From: Paenibacillus sp. NEAU-GSW1
GTDB lineage: Bacteria > Bacillota > Bacilli > Paenibacillales > Paenibacillaceae
Assembly (NCBI RefSeq): GCF_009737085.1
Contig: NZ_WOVL01000006.1
Coordinates: 124,001-188,000, forward strand
Length of the DNA: 64,000 bases
Reading direction: 5' to 3'
Shown here: piece by piece, positions 44,193 through 51,834 of the stretch
Layout of the letters: every line of letters begins with the position of its first letter
How positions within the stretch are numbered: the stretch's first letter is position 1
Program-made: the position numbers and the translations under genes
Notes under the pieces: model-generated
Seen by the model: the letters and a program-made list of their open reading frames with translations, nothing else
The model's database searches: none
What the model was told of the DNA's origin: nothing

Positions 44193-45856
44193 GCGTTATT
44201 CCCTCCGTTATCAAGCGACTTTGGATCTATCGAAATGCCTTGGCTGCGAAGCGCCGCTGCAACATCCGCACGCATTCCGTACCAGTTTTTGTTCGTATGC
44301 GCGCCGAGAGACAGCTTGCCGTCGTCAATGCGAAGCCAAATACGCCGATGCTGCCAATACGAGCCCATAAGCAGGCCAATCATCGAAATGGCTGCGCCTA
44401 CCCATACATAAGGCAGCGCTTTGTCGATGCGAACGTTCAAATACGTTGAAGCTTCGGCGAAATGGACGTTTTCCATGCCGTCCACCTTAATCTCAAACTT
44501 ATCGGCAATTGCCGCGTTCAGCGTATCCTGCCCGAATTTCTCCTTATCTTTCTGCATCGGGAAATACATATAAGGCTGTCCTTTTTCCGGCAGTCCCGGT
44601 CCCGTAATCAGAAAGACGAATGCAGGCGCGTTCGGCTCTCGTCCAAGCGTCACAGGCTCTCCACTGTCGTTAACCGAAAATTCCATGTAATTGGCTACCA
44701 GCTTCAGATGATACGGCCCTAAGTCATAATCGAGAGCCGGATCCTTCATCGGCAATTCGAAAGGCCCGTAGGCCTCGCCGGTTTGCTTATCGATCAGCAT
44801 CGGATTAACGCTTTTCAGCTTCGGAGTCACATCGTAATCGAACTGATACAGCTTCAATCCGTCGTATTGCAGCGGACTGTTCACCTTGATGTCATGCTTG
44901 TACACCTCGGTCAGCACAGGCGTTTCGTTCAACCCGTCGCCGCATTCGGCGGAACATTTGTACAATACCGCTTTCGTTTCATACAGCTTGGCCCGAGCCT
45001 TGCCCTGCAGCTTCTCGGGAAGCTCTTCATCCGTATAGTAGGTAACCGTAAACTTCTCGTTTTTCACAAAGTAATTGGTCCCGTCAATATGAACGGTATC
45101 CCCGTCCGGGATCGTAACGTAGCTGTCCATTTGCCAGCCTGGAATGCCTCGGGCCAATATGGCGAGCAAAAATACGATGAGACCGATATGATTGATATAC
45201 GGTCCCCATCTGCTAAACCGGTTTTTCTCGGCAAGCAGCGCCGTTCCGTCTGAATGAATCCGGTATCGCTTCTTTTGAAGCTGTGCGCCTATTTGCTCGA
45301 CCCATTGCTCGGCCGGAACGTCGATTTGAGCCTCATAGACTGTTTTCTGCCGCAAAATAAACCGCAAATGCTTCCGCACTTGCTGCTTGCTTAGCGCACG
45401 ATAAAGCGGAAGCACGCGATCCAAGCTGCAAATCACGAGCGAAGTGCCAATCATGACGAGCAGCATAATAAACCACCAGGATTCAAACGTATGGGACAGT
45501 CCGAGCAAATAATAAATATGGCCCAGCGTTCCGTATTCTTCCTTGTAATACGTATCAGGCTCGAAATTGTTCAGAAAAGAGCTTTCCTGCGGATAGATCG
45601 TACCTAGCGACGCTGCAATCAGCGTCAGTAAAATTAAATAAACTGCAATTTTGACAGAAGAGAAAAAATTCCAAATCCGGTCGATCGGATTCGGATTGCT
45701 CTTCTGCGAACGGCGGGCGACGCCGTCATATCGCATCTCAAGCGGAGTTTCCTCCGCGGCATCCTCAATGAGCGGTTTACCGCAGCTTTCGCATAATACA
45801 GTGCCGACTGCATTCTGATGCCCGCATTCACATTTCGTGTTATGTAACGATAACAC
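44189..45856 (-). CDS. resB: Cytochrome c biogenesis protein ResB with N-terminal zinc ribbon
   Basis: Membrane partner of ResC in heme delivery and cytochrome c maturation. The core (about residues 60-520) has the ResB pattern FSSVKIAVYLILLTLIAASLG, a large external domain, and a last helix at about 485. Before it lie about 35 residues with two CxxC-type pairs (CECGHQNAVGTVLCESCG), a zinc ribbon. GTG start follows GGAGG by eight bases. 555 aa. Confidence 0.94.
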   Translation of the reverse strand: MLSLHNTKCECGHQNAVGTVLCESCGKPLIEDAAEETPLEMRYDGVARRSQKSNPNPIDRIWNFFSSVKIAVYLILLTLIAASLGTIYPQESSFLNNFEPDTYYKEEYGTLGHIYYLLGLSHTFESWWFIMLLVMIGTSLVICSLDRVLPLYRALSKQQVRKHLRFILRQKTVYEAQIDVPAEQWVEQIGAQLQKKRYRIHSDGTALLAEKNRFSRWGPYINHIGLIVFLLAILARGIPGWQMDSYVTIPDGDTVHIDGTNYFVKNEKFTVTYYTDEELPEKLQGKARAKLYETKAVLYKCSAECGDGLNETPVLTEVYKHDIKVNSPLQYDGLKLYQFDYDVTPKLKSVNPMLIDKQTGEAYGPFELPMKDPALDYDLGPYHLKLVANYMEFSVNDSGEPVTLGREPNAPAFVFLITGPGLPEKGQPYMYFPMQKDKEKFGQDTLNAAIADKFEIKVDGMENVHFAEASTYLNVRIDKALPYVWVGAAISMIGLLMGSYWQHRRIWLRIDDGKLSLGAHTNKNWYGMRADVAAALRSQGISIDPKSLDNGGNNA

Positions 45857-45952
45857 TGTTGAAACCTCCTAGAACTGATCCGATGCATGGGTTTTTCCAA
45901 GATGTATGATCCATAGCTGCAATAACGCAAGCTGCCGCAATCATTCATGCAG

Positions 45953-46489
45953 CTAGCTTGTATGTTCCAGCAGTTTCGCAATCCGTTCGTCAATATCCGC
46001 CTCGGTCATGCCCCCGACTTTAATTTCCATAATTTTGCCGTCAGGCTTCACGAAAAAGGTAGTCGGATACGATCTAAGCCCGTATTTGCGTTCCGTTTTC
46101 CTATCTACATCTCTTAGAATAGGGTAATTGAGATCGAAGTTGCGAACGAAATTGTTCACCGTCAAATTGTCCTCACTTAAATTGATCGCCAAAATTTCGA
46201 GTCCTTCGTCTTGCCATTTCGCAAATTGCCGCTCAAATTCCGGCATTTCTTTCACGCATGGCGGACAAAAAGTGCCCCAGAAATTAATGACAACCGCTTT
46301 ACCCTTATAATCCGACAATTGATGCGTATTCCCATCAAGATCGGCAAGAGTAAAATCAGGCACAGTTCCGCCTACTTTCGGGATGCCGTCGTTGTCGGCT
46401 GCAAACAACGCCGTGCCGATCGCATAACCGCCAATAATCAGAACAGCGAGCAATATAACGATTTGTACGGGTTTCCGGTACTTGCCCAT
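45953..46489 (-). CDS. resA: Thiol-disulfide oxidoreductase ResA
   Basis: Membrane-anchored thioredoxin-like protein that reduces apocytochrome c cysteines. N-terminal anchor (IVILLAVLIIGGYAIGTAL), then the active site WGTFCPPCVKEMPEF (CPPC; B. subtilis ResA has CEPC) and the cis-proline loop RSYPTTFFV. 178 aa. A perfect TATAAT lies at 46539-46544 on the minus strand upstream, without an obvious -35. Confidence 0.95.
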   Translation of the reverse strand: MGKYRKPVQIVILLAVLIIGGYAIGTALFAADNDGIPKVGGTVPDFTLADLDGNTHQLSDYKGKAVVINFWGTFCPPCVKEMPEFERQFAKWQDEGLEILAINLSEDNLTVNNFVRNFDLNYPILRDVDRKTERKYGLRSYPTTFFVKPDGKIMEIKVGGMTEADIDERIAKLLEHTS

Positions 46490-46551
46490 CGTTGTCGTTT
46501 CACCTGCATTTCATGCTTTGTCAGCTTTGTATAACTTCATTATAACGAAAA

Positions 46552-46577
46552 TCGGGCGGCAATTGCCGTTGCCGCCG
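46552..46577 (-). terminator. Hairpin after rluB, possible terminator
   Basis: On the minus strand GGCGGCAA and TTGCCGCC (8-bp stem, 6-nt loop) are followed by CGATTTTCG. It touches the rluB stop. The T-run is short, so read-through into resA is likely. Confidence 0.5.
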
Positions 46578-46578
46578 T

Positions 46579-47331
46579 TTACTTTTTATGAACTTTATGT
46601 GTCTTGAGCGCCTTGAGAGCCATTTCCTTCAGCTCTTTAACCTCGACCGGCGTCAGATGGCGAAATTGTCCGCGTGCAAGCGTCTGCAGTCCAAGCTCGC
46701 CGAATTTAACACGGCGCAGCCGGATAACGGGATGCTTGATTGCCTCAAACATACGGCGTACTTGGCGGTTGCGTCCTTCATGAATCGTAATCCGAATGGT
46801 CGACTGATTTTTCTCCGTATCGACATCCTGGTATTCCAACTCTGCCGGTGCCGTCATACCGTCCTCGAGCATAATGCCTTTTTTCAGCTGTTCGAGCAGC
46901 GAGCCGTGCGGTACGCCTTCTACAGTGGCATAATACATTTTGGGCACATGGTGTCTCGGATGGGTCAGCAAGTTGGCGAATTCACCGTCATTCGTCAGCA
47001 ACAATAGACCTTCCGTATCGTAGTCAAGCCGGCCGACCGGATAGACCCGCTCCTTAATTCCAGGCAAAAAATCAGCCACCACTTTGCGCCCTTGCGGATC
47101 TTTCGCGCTAGTGATGACGCCTTTAGGTTTATTGAGCATGACATAAATCTTTTTCTCGCTGCGAATCGGCTTGCCGTTCACCGTAATGACATCGGCTGCC
47201 GGGTCCGCTTTGACGCCAAGCGTTGTCACTTTCTCGCCGTTCACTTCAACTTGGCCCGCCAAAATCATTTCTTCGCATTTGCGCCGGGAAGCGATGCCCG
47301 CTTGCGCTAATATTTTCTGTAAACGTTCCAA
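46579..47331 (-). CDS. rluB: 23S rRNA pseudouridine synthase RluB
   Basis: Modifies a uridine in helix 89 of 23S rRNA. S4-like domain at the N-terminus (LQKILAQAGIASRRKCEEMI), then the catalytic block VGRLDYDTEGLLLLTNDGEF with aspartate, and RKGMNRQVRRM-like EGRNRQVRRMFEA. I chose the TTG at 47331 (MERLQK as in homologues); a GTG at 47340 close to GGAGG is nearly as good. 250 aa. Confidence 0.93.
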   Translation of the reverse strand: MERLQKILAQAGIASRRKCEEMILAGQVEVNGEKVTTLGVKADPAADVITVNGKPIRSEKKIYVMLNKPKGVITSAKDPQGRKVVADFLPGIKERVYPVGRLDYDTEGLLLLTNDGEFANLLTHPRHHVPKMYYATVEGVPHGSLLEQLKKGIMLEDGMTAPAELEYQDVDTEKNQSTIRITIHEGRNRQVRRMFEAIKHPVIRLRRVKFGELGLQTLARGQFRHLTPVEVKELKEMALKALKTHKVHKK

Positions 47332-47385
47332 TGCTTTCACCTCAACCTCCATCATAACGATATGGGAGGCAAAGCACAAGCTTGA

Positions 47386-47919
47386 TTAGCCAAATATGTA
47401 CAAGCAGATCATGATCGCTGCAATAAATCCGACAAAATCGGAAAAAAGCCCGACTTTTAGCGCATAGCCGGATTTTCGGATGCCGATGGCGCCGAAGTAT
47501 ACGGTCAATACATAAAGCGTCGTATCCGTGCTTCCTTGAATCGTCGACGCGATGCGTCCGATCATTGAATCCGGTCCGTAAGTTTGAATTAAATCAGCGG
47601 TAAATGCGAGCGAACCGGCGCCCGTAAGCGGACGCAAGATGCCTAGAGGCAGCACTTCGCTTGGCACGCCCAGCCAATCGAACAACGGCCTTACGAAGCC
47701 GAGCAGCATGTCCATTGCGCCGGAAGCGCGGAACATGCTGATAGCGACCATCATGCCCACCAAATGCGGAATAATGCCGATGGCCGTTCCAAAACCGTCT
47801 TTGGCTCCTTCAACGAACGTCTCATATACGGGTACTTTGCGAAAAGCGGCATATAAAGGAATGAAAACAATAATTGCAGGAATAAGCCAAGCGGACATGC
47901 GCGTAAATAGATCAAGCAA
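47386..47919 (-). CDS. spmB: Spore maturation protein B
   Basis: With SpmA it is needed for full spore core dehydration. A 177-aa membrane protein with nucleoside-transporter-gate features (GFGTAIGIIPHLVGMMVAISMFRASG; STDTTLYVLTVYFGAIG). A TTG start at 47919 lies eight bases after GGAGG; an upstream reading frame has no supporting ribosome site. It overlaps the end of spmA by eight bases. Confidence 0.94.
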   Translation of the reverse strand: MLDLFTRMSAWLIPAIIVFIPLYAAFRKVPVYETFVEGAKDGFGTAIGIIPHLVGMMVAISMFRASGAMDMLLGFVRPLFDWLGVPSEVLPLGILRPLTGAGSLAFTADLIQTYGPDSMIGRIASTIQGSTDTTLYVLTVYFGAIGIRKSGYALKVGLFSDFVGFIAAIMICLYIFG

Positions 47920-48595
47920 CGGTGCCACCTCCCGTCGGCGGCGCCTCAAGGTTAGCTTTTCGTTCACTCCTCGAGCCATTGCCATTGGAGTGTCCCCCGG
48001 TAATGGAAGGCGGTGACTTGGCTTCGCGGCTTCGATACCATCGGTCGGCGATGATCGCTGCGCCTGTTGCAACAAAAGTAGCGGCAAGCGTCGTCCCGAC
48101 AATTTCCGTCGGATTGGCTGAGCCGTAATTCATTCGTATTGCAATCAACGTTGTCGGAACCAAAGTGATGCTGGACGTATTGAGCGCAAGCAATGTGCAC
48201 ATCGCAGGCGTTGCCTTTTCCGGATTCGGATTTAGCTTTTGCAGCTCCTGCATGGCCTTTATGCCCATCGGCGTAGCTGCATTGCCTAGACCAAACAGGT
48301 TGGCGCTTAAATTGCTCATGATGTATCCAAGAGCGGGATGATTTTTCGGAACGTCCGGAAAAAGAAGACGAACGACAGGGCTGAGCAGCTTAGCCAGCTT
48401 TTTCAACAGCCCTGCGTCGTCGGCAATTCTCATCATGCCAAGCCAAAACACCATAATGCTAATAAGCCCGAAGCTGACCGTCACGCCAGACTTCGCCCCC
48501 TCGAATGCCGCTTGCGTCACAGCGTCAATGCGGCCGTTCGCTGCCGCGGCAATAATGCTGATAACGATAAAAAACAACCAGATCCAGTTAACCAT
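47912..48595 (-). CDS. spmA: Spore maturation protein A
   Basis: Membrane protein paired with SpmB in spore core dehydration. The 227-aa protein has about five hydrophobic segments, GMMRIADDAGLLKKLAKLLSP, SANLFGLGNAATPMGIKAMQEL and LNTSSITLVPTTLIAIR. The C-terminal 40 residues are polar and Gly/Ser-rich, longer than usual. Adjacent to dacB as in B. subtilis. Confidence 0.94.
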   Translation of the reverse strand: MVNWIWLFFIVISIIAAAANGRIDAVTQAAFEGAKSGVTVSFGLISIMVFWLGMMRIADDAGLLKKLAKLLSPVVRLLFPDVPKNHPALGYIMSNLSANLFGLGNAATPMGIKAMQELQKLNPNPEKATPAMCTLLALNTSSITLVPTTLIAIRMNYGSANPTEIVGTTLAATFVATGAAIIADRWYRSREAKSPPSITGGHSNGNGSRSERKANLEAPPTGGGTVA

Positions 48596-48614
48596 CTCCA
48601 GCCGCCTCCCCCGA

Positions 48615-49796
48615 TTAGCCGAATAATGCGTTTAAGACAGAATGCAAATTGTAGAAGAAAGAATTTTTACCCGAGCTTTCACTCTGCGCCTTCTTATAGT
48701 CAGCAAGCGCCGATTTGGACAGCGGCTGTTTTTCCGGAAGCTTAAGCCGATTGCTGCCCGTTTCGTAAATCGGGATCGATGCTACTTTTTGCTCGTTCAA
48801 ATACCATTCCAATGCGCCTCGTTCCCCTAATGCAAAGCGCGTCGTTTCATTGTTTTCCACAACCAGTCTCGATTGCAGCGTTTCATCTGTAGCGAGCGGA
48901 TACTTGAACGTCTGTCCAACCTGATACGGATAGCCCGCAATCTCCTGGCCTTTGCTCGCAATTTCCATCAGCGGATAATGGTTAAAGCCCCAATCCAGCA
49001 TATTTCGATGATCGGCCCAATCGTCGCTGTCATTAATCGTTACCGCCGCCAATTGTTGTCCGTTTCGCGTCGCGGAGCTTACAAGGCATCGAAGAGCCAG
49101 CTTCGTATAGCCTGTTTTGACGCCATCGGCTCCCTCGTACATAGACAGCATTTTGTTTTTGTTTTTCCAAGAATACTGCCACTTGTCATGTGGATTTGGC
49201 GCATTTTTCACTTTCGTGCTCACAATCTCGGCAAATACCGGATTTTTAAGCGCATAAGCGGTCAGTTTGGCCAAATCGTTTGCGGAAGAGTAATGTCCGT
49301 CCTCATCAAGCCCGTGCGGATTTTTAAATTGGCTGTTTTTAAGCCCGATCATTTCTGCTTTCTCGTTCATTAACAGAACAAAGCCTTCCTCCGATCCCCC
49401 GACATGTTCGGCAATGGCCGTTGCCGCATCGTTGCCCGAGCGAAGCATAAGCCCGTACAACATATTTAAAAGCGTCATTTCTTCGCCCAGCTCCAAATAA
49501 ATGGACGAGCCTTCCCTGTGCGCCGCCCTTTTGCTCGTTTTGACGACATCGGACAATGTGCCATGCTCAATTGCAACAATTGCCGTCATAATTTTCGTCA
49601 AGCTGGCAATGCGCATTCTTGTGTCTCCGTCCTCGCTGTAAAGCAGCCTTCCAGAGGTAACATCTATAAGAGCAGACGCCTTCGCATTCGTATGAAGCGG
49701 CTTCGGGTCGGCCATTGCCGTTTGCTGCAAGCTTGTCCCGGCAAATATAACAATGAACGGCAATACCAGCAGCCGGTATAGCCTTGTTCGCAACAT
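48615..49796 (-). CDS. dacB: D-alanyl-D-alanine carboxypeptidase (DacB/DacF type)
   Basis: Low-molecular-weight penicillin-binding protein that trims peptidoglycan side chains, here probably during spore cortex formation. Signal peptide (residues 1-29, ending near AMADP), SLTK active-site tetrad with nucleophilic serine, SGN (LRSGNDAAT), and KTGYTK. The C-terminal domain follows and the chain ends in VLNALFG. 393 aa. ATG follows AGGAGC. Confidence 0.94.
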   Translation of the reverse strand: MLRTRLYRLLVLPFIVIFAGTSLQQTAMADPKPLHTNAKASALIDVTSGRLLYSEDGDTRMRIASLTKIMTAIVAIEHGTLSDVVKTSKRAAHREGSSIYLELGEEMTLLNMLYGLMLRSGNDAATAIAEHVGGSEEGFVLLMNEKAEMIGLKNSQFKNPHGLDEDGHYSSANDLAKLTAYALKNPVFAEIVSTKVKNAPNPHDKWQYSWKNKNKMLSMYEGADGVKTGYTKLALRCLVSSATRNGQQLAAVTINDSDDWADHRNMLDWGFNHYPLMEIASKGQEIAGYPYQVGQTFKYPLATDETLQSRLVVENNETTRFALGERGALEWYLNEQKVASIPIYETGSNRLKLPEKQPLSKSALADYKKAQSESSGKNSFFYNLHSVLNALFG

Positions 49797-49896
49797 GAAC
49801 TGCAGCTCCTTTCGTTGATTGGCTCTCTTTTGTTGAATCTACTTCTACAGCATATGCATTTCGATGGCAAAACAGACATTGTCAATCTGTTGGAAA

Positions 49897-49920
49897 TGAA
49901 AAACTGCCCTTGCGGGCAGT
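49897..49920 (-). terminator. Terminator after gerW
   Basis: On the minus strand ACTGCCC-GCAA-GGGCAGT is followed by TTTTTC. It lies 13 bases beyond the gerW stop. Confidence 0.9.
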
Positions 49921-49933
49921 CAGTCCCTCATTA

Positions 49934-50383
49934 TTAGATAAGGGTATCGCTTCCATCCGATATATAATCATGGGAGCTGGAAGGAGATTTGATCATCGAT
50001 TGAACTTTATCAAACACTTGCGGTGCAGAATCGATAATACGTTCCAGCAAGTGAGTCTGATTGTCAAGCGGTACCACTTTCACGCCGTGTGTGCCAACGA
50101 CGAGAAAAGCGATTGGCGTAATCGATACGCCGCCGCCGCTGCCGCCGCCAAATGGAAGCGAAACCGAGGAATGGTGAGCATCTGATGACGATGAACTGTC
50201 TGAGCCGTCCATTCGAATATCGCTGCCGCCTGCAACAAAACCGAATCCGACTTTGGAAATCGGCATAATAATGCTGCCGTCCGGCGTTTGGACCGGATCC
50301 CCAACTATGGTATTCACGTCCACCATCTCTTTGATGTTCTCCATTGCGGTTTGCATTAAACCCTGGATTGGGTGTTCAGCCAT
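49934..50383 (-). CDS. gerW: GerW (YtfJ) sporulation protein, reconstituted at the island edge
   Basis: YtfJ/GerW homologues are forespore proteins linked to germination. The 149-aa protein begins MAEHPIQGLMQTAMENIKE, has SKVGFGFVAGGSD and the Gly/Ser-rich SLPFGGGSGGGVSITP. The first 36 codons differ from a second, truncated copy at 53493-53599 by 20 single-base changes of which 19 are silent. I infer that the 5' part (50277-50383 and its promoter) was supplied by the mobile island and fused to the native 3' part. Downstream terminator at 49897-49920. Confidence 0.93.
   Translation of the reverse strand: MAEHPIQGLMQTAMENIKEMVDVNTIVGDPVQTPDGSIIMPISKVGFGFVAGGSDIRMDGSDSSSSSDAHHSSVSLPFGGGSGGGVSITPIAFLVVGTHGVKVVPLDNQTHLLERIIDSAPQVFDKVQSMIKSPSSSHDYISDGSDTLI
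50277..50290. repeat. Left attachment core (direct repeat in gerW)
   Basis: CCGTCCGGCGTTTG on the plus strand, inside gerW codons 32-36. The identical 14 bases recur at 53493-53506 in the gerW remnant. Sequence to the left is gerW; to the right is the island-supplied gerW start. Confidence 0.75.
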
Positions 50384-50530
50384 TGTTTTTCCTCCTCAGT
50401 TCGATATAGATAAGGACTTACCTATGCTTGTTGTATTGTGCGCACTTTGAGGCAGGAGTATGTATTGACTATCGTATCTTTTTCGCATTCACCGCCATTT
50501 GTTAAAATTGTATTATTTATGCTGGTTCGT

Positions 50531-50545
50531 TTACAAACTACACAC
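50531..50545. repeat. Island internal copy of a 15-nt direct repeat
   Basis: TTACAAACTACACAC on the plus strand. A copy with one difference (TTACGAACTACACAC) abuts the right attachment core at 53478-53492. It may be a recombinase-binding arm or an older boundary. The rest of 50474-50718 shows no gene, apart from GACTATAATA at 50641 which resembles half of the operator sites further right. Confidence 0.6.
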
Positions 50546-50718
50546 GGTATGATTTCCGTTGAGTTATGATAACGACTTCTAATACCTTTGTTGTAACATC
50601 AACCATCTTCCTGAAGCGGGTGGGGAATACAATTATTGTCGACTATAATATCTGCTATGAAAGCTATAGACCTTCTCCCTATGGACTTCTGTTCCACATA
50701 ACCATCTTTTCCATCCCC

Positions 50719-51039
50719 TCAAATTGTCAGGGCGATAACATTCCAACCATGTTCCATACTGCATTTCCTTATACCTGTTTGTCGTTCGGTATCTAATAAA
50801 TATGTGTCACCCTTTGCCATATAAATCACAAATTGATTTCCTACTTCATCCGATAATTCTTTCGCTTTAGTGCGTTTATTAATTTTCATTTGCATGACAT
50901 GAAGAATAAAATTTCTTGCGGCATCTGGTGTAGGACTTCCTTCAATAATTAATTGCCCTCCATCGGAACCCTTTAGAATGGTGATGTCTTTTTCAGGATC
51001 ATAACTCACCAACGTGAACTTTACTTGTTCCGAATTCAT
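50719..51039 (-). CDS. Island protein of unknown function (106 aa)
   Basis: A soluble, mixed alpha/beta small protein starting MNSEQVKFTLVSYDPEKDI; no known motif is visible. GGGGGG lies seven bases before the ATG at 51039 (another ATG is one codon upstream). It diverges from the HTH gene, with an operator site between them at 51100-51109, so it may be under the same control. Lower GC than the surrounding chromosome. Confidence 0.7.
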   Translation of the reverse strand: MNSEQVKFTLVSYDPEKDITILKGSDGGQLIIEGSPTPDAARNFILHVMQMKINKRTKAKELSDEVGNQFVIYMAKGDTYLLDTERQTGIRKCSMEHGWNVIALTI

Positions 51040-51099
51040 CATTCATCCCCCCGAATACTATTGTCTACATAATGATAGCATTTTTCGGTTATCTGTGTA

Positions 51100-51109
51100 G
51101 ACTATAGTC
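51100..51109. promoter_or_regulatory. Operator 1 (C-box-like palindrome GACTATAGTC)
   Basis: A perfect 10-bp palindrome followed by CGTG, located between the divergent 106-aa gene and the HTH gene and overlapping a TATAGT-like -10. The same palindrome occurs at 51437-51446. GACT-AGTC half-sites and the trailing CGTG resemble C-boxes bound by controller proteins of restriction-modification systems. Confidence 0.7.
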
Positions 51110-51164
51110 CGTGGATGGGGAGACGAAATATCATCAGTATTGGTCAAAAAGGGAGCGATTTCTT

Positions 51165-51395
51165 TTGACCATAGAAACTGCATTTGGTGAACTCCTCAAA
51201 GAACTAAGAACTGGCAATAATCTAACGCAAGAAGAGCTTGCATTTCGAGCTGAACTTGATCGAACATATATTTCAATGTTGGAACGTGGGAAAAGACAAC
51301 CAACTCTTAGCACTATCTTCGCATTGTCACTTCCACTCGATATTTCGCCAAGTCGCTTAGTGAAACTTTTAGAAGATAGATTAAACTCAAAATGA
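51165..51395 (+). CDS. XRE-family controller-type regulator (C-protein-like)
   Basis: A 76-aa protein consisting of a single XRE helix-turn-helix: NNLTQEELAFRAELDRTYIS MLERGKRQPTL, close to the consensus of controller (C) proteins of restriction-modification systems. The SD GGGAG lies nine bases before a TTG at 51165, which gives a compact start MTIETAFGELLKELR; the longer frame from 51111 has no ribosome site. Two GACTATAGTC palindromes flank the gene. It probably represses or times expression of its neighbours. Confidence 0.85.
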   Translation: MTIETAFGELLKELRTGNNLTQEELAFRAELDRTYISMLERGKRQPTLSTIFALSLPLDISPSRLVKLLEDRLNSK

Positions 51396-51399
51396 TTTA

Positions 51400-51446
51400 T
51401 TGTTAATTCAAACCAATGGCTGTATAATCATAGTGCGACTATAGTC
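51400..51446 (+). promoter_or_regulatory. Promoter of the membrane protein gene with operator 2
   Basis: TTGTTA (51400-51405), 17 bp, TATAAT (51423-51428). The palindrome GACTATAGTC (51437-51446) lies at about the transcription start, the expected place for repression. Confidence 0.75.
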
Positions 51447-51514
51447 TACAGAATTATGTCGTAATAATTTTAATATCTACAACATCTAGGTAAAGACACC
51501 TTAGGGGGAATCAC

Positions 51515-51763
51515 ATGATTTACGTAATAGCCATAGTTGTTTTTTTTATTGTAGGAATTATTACAATGAGTTCCTCCATGTTTGGATTCATACTTGTTTT
51601 TGGAGGTCTTGCACTTTCTGTTTACATTGGAATTAAATCAGATGTATCCTCAGAAACAGCCGAATCATACGCACCTATAGTGGTAGGAGCAATAATTGGA
51701 TTCATATTTGGAATGTTATCAAGAATAATGGATAAGTTAGAAAACGCTAAGGAGCGGAGGTAA
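51515..51763 (+). CDS. Small membrane protein of the island (82 aa)
   Basis: Three hydrophobic stretches (about residues 3-18, 22-41 and 53-68) and a charged tail (DKLENAKERR). TTAGGGGGAATCAC precedes the ATG. It follows the controller gene and has its own promoter with operator 2. Candidate toxin, effector or anchor; nothing in the sequence proves this. Confidence 0.75.
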   Translation: MIYVIAIVVFFIVGIITMSSSMFGFILVFGGLALSVYIGIKSDVSSETAESYAPIVVGAIIGFIFGMLSRIMDKLENAKERR

Positions 51764-51780
51764 CCTCACGCTCCTTTTTT
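51748..51780 (+). terminator. Terminator after the 82-aa gene
   Basis: AAGGAGCG pairs with CGCTCCTT and continues into TTTTTT, overlapping the stop codon. Confidence 0.88.
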
Positions 51781-51834
51781 CAAGGGAACTAATTTCCATG
51801 GTCTTAGCACCCGCTTATCGAGCTCTTTTGCAAA

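Noticed and set aside
51111..51395. Longer 94-aa start for the XRE regulator
   Set aside because: No ribosome site precedes that start, while GGGAG is well placed for the TTG at 51165; the extra 18 residues do not resemble the family.
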